Source of the DNA: Bradyrhizobium sp. CB82
GTDB taxonomy: Bacteria > Pseudomonadota > Alphaproteobacteria > Rhizobiales > Xanthobacteraceae
Length of the DNA stretch: 64,000 nucleotides
Direction of reading: 5' to 3'
NCBI RefSeq assembly: GCF_029714405.1
Contig: NZ_CP121651.1
Span: forward strand, 620,001-684,000
The translations under genes were made by a program, and so were the position numbers. Below are positions 35,364 to 44,505 of the stretch, in pieces. Every line of letters starts with the position of its first letter. Position 1 is the first letter of the stretch. The notes under the pieces were generated by a model, which was not told the DNA's origin, searched no databases, and worked only from the letters and a program-made list of their open reading frames with translations.

Positions 35364-35426
35364 CTTCCCGTCAGCGCTAACCGAAAAGCTCTAGTCAGGC
35401 GCCGCGGCGAAGCAATAGTGCCATCC

Positions 35427-35726
35427 TCACTCGGAGTTCGGCAGTCTTCGCGGCCAGCCTCCCGGCAACATTATCGTCTGCCCCGTTAGCAGCCAGGGCA
35501 TCCACATCAATCGCGCGGCCTGCACCCAAAGCAGGAAAGGATCGGCTGCCTCGAATAAGCGCCCGAGCGATTCGAAGGACGGCGTTGCACGTACGTTTAT
35601 TGACACCTGCTCCCACTCGCCGCCCGGCGATTGTCGATGAGTGATGTCGATGTCGAGCCCGGGCAGACGTGCGCTTGCTTTGGTGACATCGATCTCGCTC
35701 TCTCGACTGTGGGTTCGCTCAGGCAT
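35427..35726 (-). CDS. Hypothetical protein, 99 residues
   Basis: The N-terminus is charged (MPERTHSRESEID), the middle reads LPGLDIDITHRQSPGGEWEQ and VSINVRATPSFESLGRLFEA, and the C-terminus is Trp-rich and hydrophobic (LMWMPWLLTGQTIMLPGGW), perhaps an amphipathic membrane helix. It looks like short Bradyrhizobium proteins of unknown role. It lies alone among relics. Confidence 0.5.
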   Translation of the reverse strand: MPERTHSRESEIDVTKASARLPGLDIDITHRQSPGGEWEQVSINVRATPSFESLGRLFEAADPFLLWVQAARLMWMPWLLTGQTIMLPGGWPRRLPNSE

Positions 35727-36031
35727 TGGCCTACGCCTCCAAGCAACAAATCCATCCTGCCGCGACAGGCTTGATGAGTATGGCGCATCATTCCGCGCAG
35801 CGAAAGCTCCGAGACTGCTGCCACAGCCGCTCCGCCAAGGGTACTCACCGCACTCGATATTTGCTTGAATAATGCTTGCGGAGAATTTTGCGGATCTGCT
35901 CTGGAAGCCGCCCGTTACCGCTCGCCGCCAGCTTGCTGCGGCGCTCTCGCAGTTTCGGCCGATCCGGGCCGGTGCGCTGTTTCACTACCTTGCCCATCAC
36001 AGTTCAAAACTGTGACCGGGCAAGCCTTTGT

Positions 36032-36760
36032 TCAAGAGACGATCTCGAGCGAAATGCCGATCGAAAGACCGAGCTCGCGGTCCGCGCGCCCCTGATTAAC
36101 GCCGATTTCGGCAAGCCCGTTCGAATTCTCGTACCAGAAGGCAGCACCCGTCGGCAGATCACTAAACGTCCTTGCGCGCTCCAACACTCGATCGGCGACC
36201 GCAAAGCCTTGCGTCGGTTGGCAACATGACCGCCCTCACGCCGGTCATGGCGTTGCCGAAATGATCGACGTACACGATCTCGCTGAGGTCGTCCGGCCAA
36301 TCCAGGTGGCGATTCGCGTCATCCTGGCATGGCTGGCCTGGAGGCGGCTCCCCGCGCGTCAGCATGGCGGCAACCGGTGCGAAGAGATCGCGACCGTGAA
36401 AACTGGCCGAGAGGCGCTCCGGCTTCCAGTCGATGTGCCAGCTCCGCGTCTGTCCGGCGCGGCGCTGGACCAGTTCGAACAATCCGTTGCCCGGGCCGAC
36501 ATACCAGCGGCCGTCGGCCTCGACGATGACAGGCGGGCGTGCACCGCCGACGCCGGGATCGACGACGCCAAGAAAAACGGTACCCGCCGGAAACCATGCG
36601 GCATAGGCCGCCAGCAGGTAGGCCGATGCCTTGGGATTTCCAACCGGCGCATCAGCAAACAGGTCAATAATGGATATGCCCGGCACCATCTGGTCCAGCA
36701 CCGCCTTCATCTGACCCAATACGGGCCGTGCAACCCGAATTCCGTGAACAGCACAATCAA
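36032..36760 (-). pseudogene. SAM hydroxide adenosyltransferase (SAM hydrolase), frameshifted twice
   Basis: Three frames rejoin to a full-length DUF62/SAM hydrolase: IVLFTEFGLHGPY (from TTG 36760), then LGQMKAVLDQMVPGISIIDL, VDPGVGGARPPVIVEADGRW and FGNAMTGVRA, then QPTQGFAVADRVLERARTFS and FWYENSNGLAEIGVNQGRAD. Frames change near 36720 (one T short in TATTTGGG) and near 36228. The family splits SAM to adenosine and methionine. The first motif reads FTEFG where FTDFG is expected. No intact copy is in the window. Confidence 0.75.
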
Positions 36761-37059
36761 AGTTGCCAGCTAACCTCGGTACCTCCTGCTGCAATGGGGT
36801 CGAGCATCATACGCGCCAATGATATCAATGGGTTAGTTGAAAATTTCCGATTTCATTGTGTTGCGCTTGTTGCGTAGGATTTCCACCTATTCTCAAGCAT
36901 GCCCCTGCCCCCTCGGCGGACGCAACCCTCCGTCGATGTGAATGGCAAGTGCGCCCCCTTGGAGGCCTGAGGTCGGATGCGCGGGCGAACCACACCACCC
37001 GTATGCTGCCCGCTGAAAAATGGCTTGTAGCCTGGCCGGCCGAACATGAGGAGAGGTCG

Positions 37060-37324
37060 GTGGTCAAGAAGACGAAGAAGGCAGCCAAGTTCGCGAAGAA
37101 GCGCAAGCCGGCCCCGAAGAAGGCAGCGCCGAAGACGACCCAACGCGACCGGTCGATCTCGGAGCGATTGCATGCCCTCGGCAAGGTGCGGAAGGTCGGC
37201 CGAGGAGATTCTCAAGATCCAACTCGAGATCGATCACGCATGCGGCAAAGGCGGCAAGCTCGCGTTCGGCGAGTTCGGCGGGCGGTTGGCGGCGGCCAAG
37301 AGTGCTTGGAAGATGCGAGCTTGA
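37060..37324 (+). pseudogene. Lysine-rich small protein, frameshifted
   Basis: AGGAGAGG precedes GTG 37060. The start VVKKTKKAAKFAKKRKPAPK, continuing KAAPKTTQRDRSISERLHAL, is histone-H1-like basic sequence. Around 37195 the sense moves to another frame: SAEEILKIQLEIDHACGKGG, then KLAFGEFGGRLAAAKSAWKM. Joined, it is about 88 residues with a basic tail and a helical body. Function unknown; possibly nucleic-acid binding by composition only. Confidence 0.4.
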
Positions 37325-37439
37325 ACTCGGACAACGTCACGGACTGGGTTGCAGCTGCGCGCAAAGCCGCACATCTGCCATGGGATTAGCGCGGGCGATC
37401 GGGATCGAACCGCCGAGGCGGCCGCATGGGCGTGGCAAT

Positions 37440-37720
37440 CCGAAGCCGTCTCCTTCAACCGCCGTGCAAGTCTGATAATCGACCCTGACGGCGGAGATGG
37501 CGTTCTCCAGGAGATGCCGCGGGAATTCACGTCCTGGGAAGCCATCCATGCAGCGCTGTGCGCCGCTGTCCCGGATGAATTTTATCGGTCCGGCTCCGAG
37601 GTGGTGACGGTGTCCCAGACCCGGTTGCCCCCTCGCCGTAGATCGACCAGGCAGTCAACGGCGGTTATCCGTTGCTCGAGATCCGGTGCTTCCGCTTCCA
37701 GACGCCGCGGGCGGTCGATC
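37440..37720 (+). pseudogene. FAD-dependent aromatic hydroxylase fragment
   Basis: One frame reads FNRRASLIIDPDGGDGVLQE, then MPREFTSWEAIHAALCAAVP and GSEVVTVSQT. This is the second segment of PHBH-type FAD monooxygenases (N-RA-L, W-ALR, G--V--V). After about 37620 another frame gives NGGYPLLEIRCFRF. The FAD-binding N-terminus and the C-terminal half are absent, so it is a scrap. Confidence 0.5.
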
Positions 37721-37723
37721 TGA

Positions 37724-38094
37724 CCACCCTGCCCATGTTACGACCTCCCTCGTCCACGATCTCGCCGTAAGTCAGCCCGCCCTCGGCCGCCATCTGCCGC
37801 CCGACGCGACTGATCTCGGTAGCCTCAAGGCGGGCAAAATCTGCTTGTCAATGATTTCAAGGCGCATTTGGAAAAATGATTGAATATGGCTCCTCGCAGT
37901 TTCAATAGCTTGGCAGTGTTTTCCAAATAAGGAAGCTGCCGCTGCAGGGACGATCAGTCCCGCACGATCTGAGGCAACGGGATGCGCGCGCCCCGGCGAA
38001 CGACTGGACCTCGGCTCCTCATCGTGAACGATCGGCCGCCAGATAGAAGCCCCGTGATCCTGCCGCCGGAGAGCTCTGTCCGGGGAGCGAACGA
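37724..38094. other. No gene recognised
   Basis: Between the hydroxylase scrap and the 3' end of the next minus-strand gene. No motif, repeat or RNA was recognised. Confidence 0.4.
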
Positions 38095-38814
38095 TTACGA
38101 GAAGACGACCTCGCTGAAGTCGATCGAGACCATCAGCATATCCGTGATGGGCCTGCGATCGGGACCACGGGTGTAGGCACGCCGCCTGCTTGGGAGGCGA
38201 ATACCGCTTGCCTCGATGTAGTCCGAGGTGAGTTGCGCGGCCGGAAACCCTCCCGCGATGTTCACGCTGTAATCCTGACGACGCAGCATCATGTCCTTGC
38301 CGAAAAAGAAATCCTGGACCATGCAGTGGGTTTCCATCCAGCCGGGGAAGTAGGCACGCAGCACGCGCCAGTTCTCCGCTCCCTCGCGCCAGGCTTCTGT
38401 CTCTTCGACACGGACCCCGTTCATCGCCAGCAGGAAGGGCGTCGTGAGATAGGTCCACACGGCCTCACCGTTGAAATAGGCGCGGTGCAGCGGATCCCAC
38501 GGCGTGTGCATTTGATGTCCGGCGAACGAATCCCGCGGCGCGTAACGCTCCGCGACCACGGTGCCATCGAGCTTCTCGATGGCCACCCGATCCGGCTTGA
38601 ACATCGTGCGTTGATCGGGAGCCCCGTACGGCGTGACGGACGAGCGCTCCTCATGCAGCCACACTGTCATGCGCCGCGGGTTGCGATCCTGCAGCACGCC
38701 CTTCAGCGGGAAGAAGCCGCCGCCGGTGACGATCGTCGCTTCGACCTTGTTGTATCGCCGCCAGCGTTCCAGGCCGCCATGCGCCTCGAGGACATGGCCG
38801 AGCAGCTCGTTCAT
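38095..38814 (-). CDS. Conserved hypothetical protein downstream of a molybdenum hydroxylase
   Basis: A 239-residue protein: MNELLGHVLEAHGGLERWRR, then TIVTGGGFFPLKGVLQDRNP, FKPDRVAIEKLDGTVVAERY and SDYIEASGIRLPSRRRAYTR. Repeated beta-strand patterns and the absence of a signal peptide suggest a soluble beta-rich fold (LolA/LolB-like shape is conceivable). It lies 17 bp after the molybdenum hydroxylase large-subunit gene on the same strand, so it is presumably part of that operon. I recall similar proteins in Bradyrhizobium but no assigned function. Confidence 0.7.
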   Translation of the reverse strand: MNELLGHVLEAHGGLERWRRYNKVEATIVTGGGFFPLKGVLQDRNPRRMTVWLHEERSSVTPYGAPDQRTMFKPDRVAIEKLDGTVVAERYAPRDSFAGHQMHTPWDPLHRAYFNGEAVWTYLTTPFLLAMNGVRVEETEAWREGAENWRVLRAYFPGWMETHCMVQDFFFGKDMMLRRQDYSVNIAGGFPAAQLTSDYIEASGIRLPSRRRAYTRGPDRRPITDMLMVSIDFSEVVFS

Positions 38815-38831
38815 CGCTTCCTCGTAATACG

Positions 38832-41012
38832 TTACGTTTGTTTCAACAGCGCGGCATCGACCGGCATCTTGCGCAGCCGCTTGCCCGTCGCCGCAAAGAT
38901 CGCATTGCTGATCGCAGGCACGATCCCCGATGTGCCGGTTTCGCCCATTCCGCCGGGCGGCTCGGAGCTTTGCACGATATGGACCTCGATGGCCGGCGCC
39001 TCGTTGATGCGCAGCATCTGATACGTATCGAAGTTGGTCTGCTCGACACGTCCGTCCTTAAGCGTGATCTCGCCGTAGAGCGCCGCGGTGGCGCCGAACA
39101 TCGTCCCGCTCTGGATCTGCGCCCGCACCGTGTCGGGATTGACGATTGCGCCGCAATCCATTGCGCAAACGACGTGGCTGACGCGGACCGCACCGTCCTT
39201 CGCGACCTCGACCTCGGCGACCTGCGCCAGGTAGCTGCCGAACACGAGTTGCAAAGACACGCCGCGACCGCTTCCCTTGGGCAAGGGCTGTCCCCAGCCG
39301 GACTTTGCCGCCGCAAGGTCCAGCACAGCCTTGGCGCGAGGCGACTTGGCGAGCAGCGACCGCCGATATTCGACCGGGTCCTGCTTCGCGGCTGCGGCCA
39401 GTTCGTCGATCACGCTTTCGGTGACGAAGACGTTGTGCGAGGGCCCGACGCTGCGCCAGAACGCGGTCGGAATGCCCGGCGGTTCGACCCGCACATATTC
39501 GACGTGGAAGTTGGGGATGTCGTAGACAAGGTCGATGGCGCCTTCGGTCGTGTCGGGATCGAGGCCGTTCTTGAACGCCGGAGGCAGCCACCGCGCGATC
39601 ACCGAAGAGCCGGCAAAGCGGTTGTTCCAGGCAACCGGCTTGCCGGTCTGGTCGAGACCGACCGAAATCCTGTCGAACCAATAGGGACGATACATGTCGT
39701 GCTGGATGTCTTCCTCGCGGGTCCAGACGATCTTCACCGGGCCATCGACCTGCTTGGCGATCTCGACCGCGCGGATGACACCATCGACATCCAACCTGCG
39801 GCCAAATCCGCCCCCGAGCAGCTGATTGTGCACCACCACCTTCTCAGGCGGTACACCCAGGACTTTTGCCGCCGCGGCTTGCGCGCGCCCAAGCGCCTGG
39901 CTGCCGACCCAGATCTCGCAGCCGCCCTGCCGGACATGGACTGTGCAGTTCATCGGCTCCATGGTTGCGTGCGCGAGGAACGGCAGCTGATAGGTCCCCT
40001 CGACCTTGGTGGACGCGCCTGCCATCGCCTTGCCGACATCGCCGACATTCTGCGCCACCGCGCCGGGCTTCGTCGTGGCACTTTCGAGCTCGCGAGCGAC
40101 GGCGGCGGTCGCAAGCTTCGCATGCGGCCCCTCGTCCCATTCGATCGTGAGCGCGGCGAGGCCTTTCTTGGCGGCCCCCATATGGTCCGCCACGACAGCG
40201 ACCGCGTCATCGAGCCGGACGATCTGGCGAACGCCCTTGACGGCCTTCGCCGCCGCATCGTCCACACGCTTCACCCGCCCACCGAACACCGGCGACTGCG
40301 CGAGCGTCGCGATCTTCACGCCGGGCGGCCGGGCGTCGATGCCGTAGAGCGCCGTGCCGTTGACCTTGGCGGGCGTGTCGAGCCGCTTCGCCGGCGTGCC
40401 GATCAGCTTGAAGTCCGCCGGCTTCTTCAGCGTCACGCTCTCAGGCACCGGCATCCGCGCCGCATCGGCGGCAAGCGCGCCGTAACCGAGGCTGCGTCCC
40501 GACGCCTGATGATGCACCTCGCCGTTTTCGGCCCGGCAGGAGGCGGGATCGACATTCCAACGCTTGGCCGCCGCCGCGATGAGCATTGTTCTCGCGGTCG
40601 CACCGGCCTTGCGCAGGGGCTGCCAGGCGCCTCGCATCGCATTCGAGTTGCCGGTCGCCTGCACGCCGAGCAGCGGGTTCACGTAAAGCTCTTCGTTCGG
40701 CGGGGCATGCTCCAGGCGCACCTGGTTCAGGCCGACCTCGAGCTCCTCGGCAATCAGCATCGGGATTGAGGTGTAGGTGCCCTGCCCCATCTCGACATAG
40801 GGCATGGTCAAGACGATCTGGCCGTCGCCTCCGATCCGGATAAAGGCATTCGGCTCGAAGGTATCGGCGCTCGCCGCATCGCTCTCGCGGCTCGCGAACG
40901 GCAAGTTCAGGCTGAGCAGCAAGCCGCCGCTCACTCCGGCGCCCGCGCGGAGAAAGCCCCGCCGCGACAGACCAGCCTGGGCTAAGTCGGAATTAGTGTG
41001 GGCGAGCGTCAT
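38832..41012 (-). CDS. Molybdenum hydroxylase large subunit, isoquinoline 1-oxidoreductase beta type
   Basis: A 726-residue xanthine-oxidase-family catalytic subunit. The Tat signal SRRGFLRAGAGVSGGLLLSL predicts export folded with cofactor. Residues expected for molybdopterin-cytosine-dinucleotide binding are visible: PYVEMGQGTYTSIPMLIAEE, LGGGFGRRLDVDG, FWRSVGPSHNVFVTESVIDE and the C-terminal GMGETGTSGIVPAISNA with the catalytic Glu. Such enzymes hydroxylate N-heteroaromatics or oxidise aldehydes. The start is 2 bp after the small-subunit stop. A cytochrome subunit is not present. Confidence 0.92.
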   Translation of the reverse strand: MTLAHTNSDLAQAGLSRRGFLRAGAGVSGGLLLSLNLPFASRESDAASADTFEPNAFIRIGGDGQIVLTMPYVEMGQGTYTSIPMLIAEELEVGLNQVRLEHAPPNEELYVNPLLGVQATGNSNAMRGAWQPLRKAGATARTMLIAAAAKRWNVDPASCRAENGEVHHQASGRSLGYGALAADAARMPVPESVTLKKPADFKLIGTPAKRLDTPAKVNGTALYGIDARPPGVKIATLAQSPVFGGRVKRVDDAAAKAVKGVRQIVRLDDAVAVVADHMGAAKKGLAALTIEWDEGPHAKLATAAVARELESATTKPGAVAQNVGDVGKAMAGASTKVEGTYQLPFLAHATMEPMNCTVHVRQGGCEIWVGSQALGRAQAAAAKVLGVPPEKVVVHNQLLGGGFGRRLDVDGVIRAVEIAKQVDGPVKIVWTREEDIQHDMYRPYWFDRISVGLDQTGKPVAWNNRFAGSSVIARWLPPAFKNGLDPDTTEGAIDLVYDIPNFHVEYVRVEPPGIPTAFWRSVGPSHNVFVTESVIDELAAAAKQDPVEYRRSLLAKSPRAKAVLDLAAAKSGWGQPLPKGSGRGVSLQLVFGSYLAQVAEVEVAKDGAVRVSHVVCAMDCGAIVNPDTVRAQIQSGTMFGATAALYGEITLKDGRVEQTNFDTYQMLRINEAPAIEVHIVQSSEPPGGMGETGTSGIVPAISNAIFAATGKRLRKMPVDAALLKQT

Positions 41013-41014
41013 GA

Positions 41015-41476
41015 TCAGCCTCCCGATTGTGCGGCTTGCTTGATCGCTTCACGAATACGTACATACGTACCGCAGCGGCAAATATTGCCCGACATCGCAT
41101 CATCGATGTCCGAATCCGTCGGGTGTGGATTGCTCGCAATCAATGCAGACGCCGACATGATCTGGCCGGATTGGCAATAGCCGCATTGCGGCACTTCTCG
41201 ATCGAGCCAGGCAGCCTGAATTTTCTCACCCGCCGGCGTCTTGCCGACCGCCTCAATGGTGGTGACCTTCGAATCGCCGATGCTATCGATCGAGGTGATA
41301 CACGAACGGACGGCCTCGCCGTTGATATGCACTGTGCAGGCGCCGCATAGCGCCATGCCACAGCCGAATTTCGTACCGGTCATGCCGAGCACGTCGCGCA
41401 GCACCCAGAGAAGCGGTGTATCTCCGTCAACGTCGACGGAATGACGATCTCCGTTGATCGTAAGCTGGAAAGCCAT
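41015..41476 (-). CDS. Molybdenum hydroxylase [2Fe-2S] small subunit, isoquinoline 1-oxidoreductase alpha type
   Basis: A 153-residue protein with two [2Fe-2S] clusters: plant-type ligands in [17 protein letters not shown] plus a later Cys (RSCITSI), and the second cluster in [10 protein letters not shown] and [12 protein letters not shown]. It carries electrons from the Mo centre of the adjacent large subunit. The start at 41476 ([15 protein letters not shown]) fits the family; a longer upstream frame is unlike protein. It travels with the large subunit by complex formation. Confidence 0.92.
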   Translation of the reverse strand: MAFQLTINGDRHSVDVDGDTPLLWVLRDVLGMTGTKFGCGMALCGACTVHINGEAVRSCITSIDSIGDSKVTTIEAVGKTPAGEKIQAAWLDREVPQCGYCQSGQIMSASALIASNPHPTDSDIDDAMSGNICRCGTYVRIREAIKQAAQSGG

Positions 41477-41495
41477 GGTGACCTCTTTCAGAAAG

Positions 41496-42188
41496 CTATG
41501 TTGATTCAGCTGCGATGTGCCGCGCGGACCGCGCATCGTTCCAATCGTTGAGCGCGATCGGCGGCATTTCAAAGCGGTCGCGCGTCTTGGTGTACCAGGC
41601 ACCTTCCATGCGGCCGATCAGGTCCAGCTTGCTCGCATCGACATGTTGGCGGCCGGCGTCAATCACCGCCTCGTCGCTGACGTGAACCATCACGATCTTG
41701 CCGAGCACCAGCCCGAAGCTGCCGAGGGCGATCTCTTGCATGAACGAACATTCCATTGAAACCGGAGCTTGCGCAATGCGCGGAACGGCGACGCGCTCGG
41801 ATGCAGCAAGTGACAGGCCCGCCTCGGCGGGCTCCTCGACGCCTCTTGGGAAGGCGATCGAGGTGACGCGCATCTCCTGTGCGAGCGAGAACGGTACCAA
41901 ATTGACGACAAATTGTTCGGTCTCGCGAATGTTAGCGCGGGTGTCCTTGGGCTCGGCCGGTCCCTTGCTGCCGATGCCAACCCCGACGGTCGCGGGGTCG
42001 CTGCCGAAGACGTTGAAGAAGGAGAACGGGGCGGCGTTCACCAGGCCGTCTCGATCGCAGGTCGTTACCCAGGCGATCGGCCGCGGCAGCACGGTGGCGA
42101 GCAGCAGCCCGTAGCGCTCGGACGCGAGCATCGTCTCGAAATCGAACCGCACCCAATCACTCCCATGGTGTTCGCGTTCATTACTCAC
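41496..42188 (-). CDS. Flavin reductase-like split-barrel protein
   Basis: A 230-residue FMN-binding split-barrel protein: [40 protein letters not shown] and [17 protein letters not shown]. It belongs to the longer flavin-reductase subgroup, not the HpaC-size one at 9559. It lies just upstream of the molybdenum hydroxylase on the same strand and is divergent from a LysR gene; together they look like one regulated unit. The partner enzyme for reduced flavin is not obvious. Confidence 0.85.
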   Translation of the reverse strand: MSNEREHHGSDWVRFDFETMLASERYGLLLATVLPRPIAWVTTCDRDGLVNAAPFSFFNVFGSDPATVGVGIGSKGPAEPKDTRANIRETEQFVVNLVPFSLAQEMRVTSIAFPRGVEEPAEAGLSLAASERVAVPRIAQAPVSMECSFMQEIALGSFGLVLGKIVMVHVSDEAVIDAGRQHVDASKLDLIGRMEGAWYTKTRDRFEMPPIALNDWNDARSARHIAAEST

Positions 42189-42260
42189 TCATGGTAATCA
42201 ATACTGTTCGGGCATAAACAGCCGCTTGTTCCGCTCTGAAAGAACCTATGGTTTATAATC

Positions 42261-43142
42261 ATGGACCGACTGACCAGCATGTCCATCTTCGTCAAGGTTG
42301 CTGATCTGGGCTCATTCGCCGCAGTGGCGAAGGAGCTACGGCAGTCACCGACCATGATTGGCAAGCACATCCGCTTTCTCGAAGAGCGGCTGGGGTCGCA
42401 ATTGATCAACCGGTCAACCCGTCGACAGAGCCTCACCGAACTTGGCCGCAATTACCTCGACCATTGCCGGCATTTGCTGGAAGAGGCCGAAGCGGGAGAT
42501 GCGCTGGTCGAAGAAGCTATGAGCGCGCCGCGCGGCAAGCTCCGTGTGGCGACTTCGGTGGCCTTCGGATCGTACAGCCTGACACCTGCAGTCGTCCGCT
42601 TCATGAGGAAGTATCCCGACGTTTCGGTTGAGCTCGTTCTGAGCGACAGGATGGTTGACCTGCTCGAGGAAGGTCTCGATGCCGCCATCCGGGTCGGCAC
42701 CCTCGCCGATTCGACCATGATGTCGCGCACGCTCTCGCCTTACACAGGCGTGGTTTGCGCGGCGCCGAGCTACCTCGCCGAACGCGGCACGCCGACGCAC
42801 CCAAAGGATCTCGTTGATCACGAATGCCTGCGTTATCCGGGCTGGGCTGATGGTCAAAGGTGGACGTTCTTCGGGCCGGATGGCGAAGTCCAGGTCGACG
42901 TCAAGAGCCGACTGGCCATCAACAGCGCGTTCGGCATTCGCTATGCCGCACTCGCCGGCGCAGGCATCGTGCTGATGCGCGACGAGCTTCTTGCTGAGGA
43001 TATCGCCGCGGGACGGCTGCGACTCCTGCTGTCGAACTACAAGACGCAGTCCCGCGCGCGACAAATTCTATGGCCAAAGAACCGCAAGATGACGCCAAAG
43101 CTTCGCGCCTTCATCGATTTCATCGCGGAGACCTACGGCTGA
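42261..43142 (+). CDS. LysR-family transcriptional regulator
   Basis: A 293-residue LysR protein of the MDRLTSMSIFVKVADLGSFA class. HTH ELRQSPTMIGKHIRFLEERLG, then STRRQSLTELG. The effector domain contains RVATSVAFGSYSLTPAVVRF and GAGIVLMRDELL. It is divergent from the flavin reductase-molybdenum hydroxylase operon with a 72-bp gap, so that is its likely target. Confidence 0.88.
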   Translation: MDRLTSMSIFVKVADLGSFAAVAKELRQSPTMIGKHIRFLEERLGSQLINRSTRRQSLTELGRNYLDHCRHLLEEAEAGDALVEEAMSAPRGKLRVATSVAFGSYSLTPAVVRFMRKYPDVSVELVLSDRMVDLLEEGLDAAIRVGTLADSTMMSRTLSPYTGVVCAAPSYLAERGTPTHPKDLVDHECLRYPGWADGQRWTFFGPDGEVQVDVKSRLAINSAFGIRYAALAGAGIVLMRDELLAEDIAAGRLRLLLSNYKTQSRARQILWPKNRKMTPKLRAFIDFIAETYG

Positions 43143-43173
43143 GGCACCGCTCCCGTTGCCCTTTGCACTGCGG

Positions 43174-43857
43174 CTACCAGTTTTCTCCAAATGGCCGCAA
43201 CTCGACGTTGAATGACCACGCGCTGCGATCCTGGCGAACGACGTGCCAGATCTCGTCCGCGATCGGGCGCGGCTTGATGAAGAAGTCGTCTGGCCGCTCT
43301 GGCCAGCGCTTCCTCGTCCACTCCAGGTCGATCAAGGCGTCGACCACGACATAGGCGACGTGCACGCCTTGCGGCCCCAGGTCGCGGGCCATCGCTTCAG
43401 CCAGGATCCGTTGCGCGGCCTTGGTTGGCGCGAAGCCCGCGAAGCCAGCCTTGCCCCGCAACGCCGACGTATTGCCGGTGGCGACGATGGCGCCCTTGCC
43501 GGCATTGACCATCGCCGGGGCAAAGCGCCGCGCGAGGTACAGGAGCCCCATCGTGTTGACCTGGAAGTTGCGGTTGAGAATGTCCGGATCGATCTCGCGG
43601 AATGTGCCGAATGCTCCACCAACGCCGTTGTGGGTGACAACGCCGGGATTGCCGAGGTCGCGCTCGACGGCGGATGCCACCGCGTCGATCTGCGCAGGAT
43701 CGGACACGTCGCAGCGATATCCCTTTGCGTTCGGCAGCTCCTTTTCGAGAGTAGAAAGGCCACACGTGATCATTAGCGGGACAAGTTCTGTCGGCTTTGC
43801 GCGATATGCGGCGGCTTGGTGGGGTTGGCTTCTGATGCCTTGTACGAACGCATTCAA
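43174..43857 (-). CDS. SDR-family protein lacking the cofactor-binding N-terminus
   Basis: A 227-residue piece of a short-chain dehydrogenase. It begins in a region that does not read as SDR (about 45 residues), then becomes normal: YRCDVSDPAQIDAVASAVER, NTMGLLYLARRFAPAM and a helix with FAPTKAAQRILAEAMARDLG, ending SWS-FNVE-RPFGENW. The N-terminal TGxxxGxG Rossmann motif is missing and the catalytic Tyr position is Phe. Probably an inactive truncated copy, though some relatives in this clade do have Phe. It is convergent with the LysR gene. Confidence 0.65.
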   Translation of the reverse strand: MNAFVQGIRSQPHQAAAYRAKPTELVPLMITCGLSTLEKELPNAKGYRCDVSDPAQIDAVASAVERDLGNPGVVTHNGVGGAFGTFREIDPDILNRNFQVNTMGLLYLARRFAPAMVNAGKGAIVATGNTSALRGKAGFAGFAPTKAAQRILAEAMARDLGPQGVHVAYVVVDALIDLEWTRKRWPERPDDFFIKPRPIADEIWHVVRQDRSAWSFNVELRPFGENW

Positions 43858-44222
43858 GTGAATTTTCGCCAGTCCGCTCTCAGCAGATGAAGCCTGTCCC
43901 CGAACATGGTCCGCACGAAGTCGCGATCTCCGCTAATAAAGAGAGAGGGTTGGTGGCGTGAGCGCTTGGCAGGGTAGCGGAGGTGCTCGGTCTCGCTTCG
44001 TTTGGTGCGGACAGGCAGTGTGATGCGATGGACGGACGTCTTGAAGATCGGCTTCATCTTGCGGCGCAGCTTTTTGAGGGCGAATTTCTCGAACGGCGTG
44101 CCGTCGGCCGTGACGAGATCGGGCACATCGTCCCCTATCTCCGTTTCCCATTCACCTCGACCAGACTGCGCATCGTTCGCCCACTTGACAGTCTGGATAT
44201 GCTTCTCGCCATCTTGCCGCAC
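43854..44222 (-). CDS. Possible hypothetical protein
   Basis: A 122-codon frame with protein-like stretches GDDVPDLVTADGTPFEKFAL and KKLRRKMKPIFKTSVHRITL; its stop overlaps the start of the SDR frame. No family recognised. It may be a relic whose C-terminal part has been scrambled. Confidence 0.3.
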   Translation of the reverse strand: MRQDGEKHIQTVKWANDAQSGRGEWETEIGDDVPDLVTADGTPFEKFALKKLRRKMKPIFKTSVHRITLPVRTKRSETEHLRYPAKRSRHQPSLFISGDRDFVRTMFGDRLHLLRADWRKFT

Positions 44223-44262
44223 GCGTCGGAACGAAAGAGGAGAAATGACTTACACCCACTAG

Positions 44263-44397
44263 TTAAAGAGGCCCACCTCAGCTCAGCGCGAGGCTCAAAA
44301 GGCCTTCAGGGAAGCGGACGCCAAGGTCGCGATGTCCGAGTACGAACGTGCTCAAATGGCGTTTCATGCAAACCGCGAGCGACTCAACCAACCATCG
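44263..44397 (+). pseudogene. Small coiled protein relic
   Basis: Reading from a GAGGAG-like site, the frame gives LKRPTSAQREAQKAFREADA, then KVAMSEYERAQMAFHANRER, a charged helical sequence typical of a small rhizobial protein of unknown function. The initiation codon is TTA instead of ATG. The frame then runs without a stop into the region before the exporter gene, so the 3' end has been replaced. Confidence 0.4.
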
Positions 44398-44505
44398 CCC
44401 CGGGGGTTAATTAAAGCTTTCTCATCGTACTCGTACTCTGTTCCACTCTGCTCCACCCGTTTTTTGTCTCGCGGACGGCGCATCAATCGTGTGGGAGGAG
44501 AGCGC

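Noticed and set aside
38838..40769. A 643-codon open frame on the plus strand
   Set aside because: It is the antisense of the molybdenum hydroxylase large subunit, whose motifs and Tat signal are unambiguous. Long antisense frames are expected in GC-rich genes.
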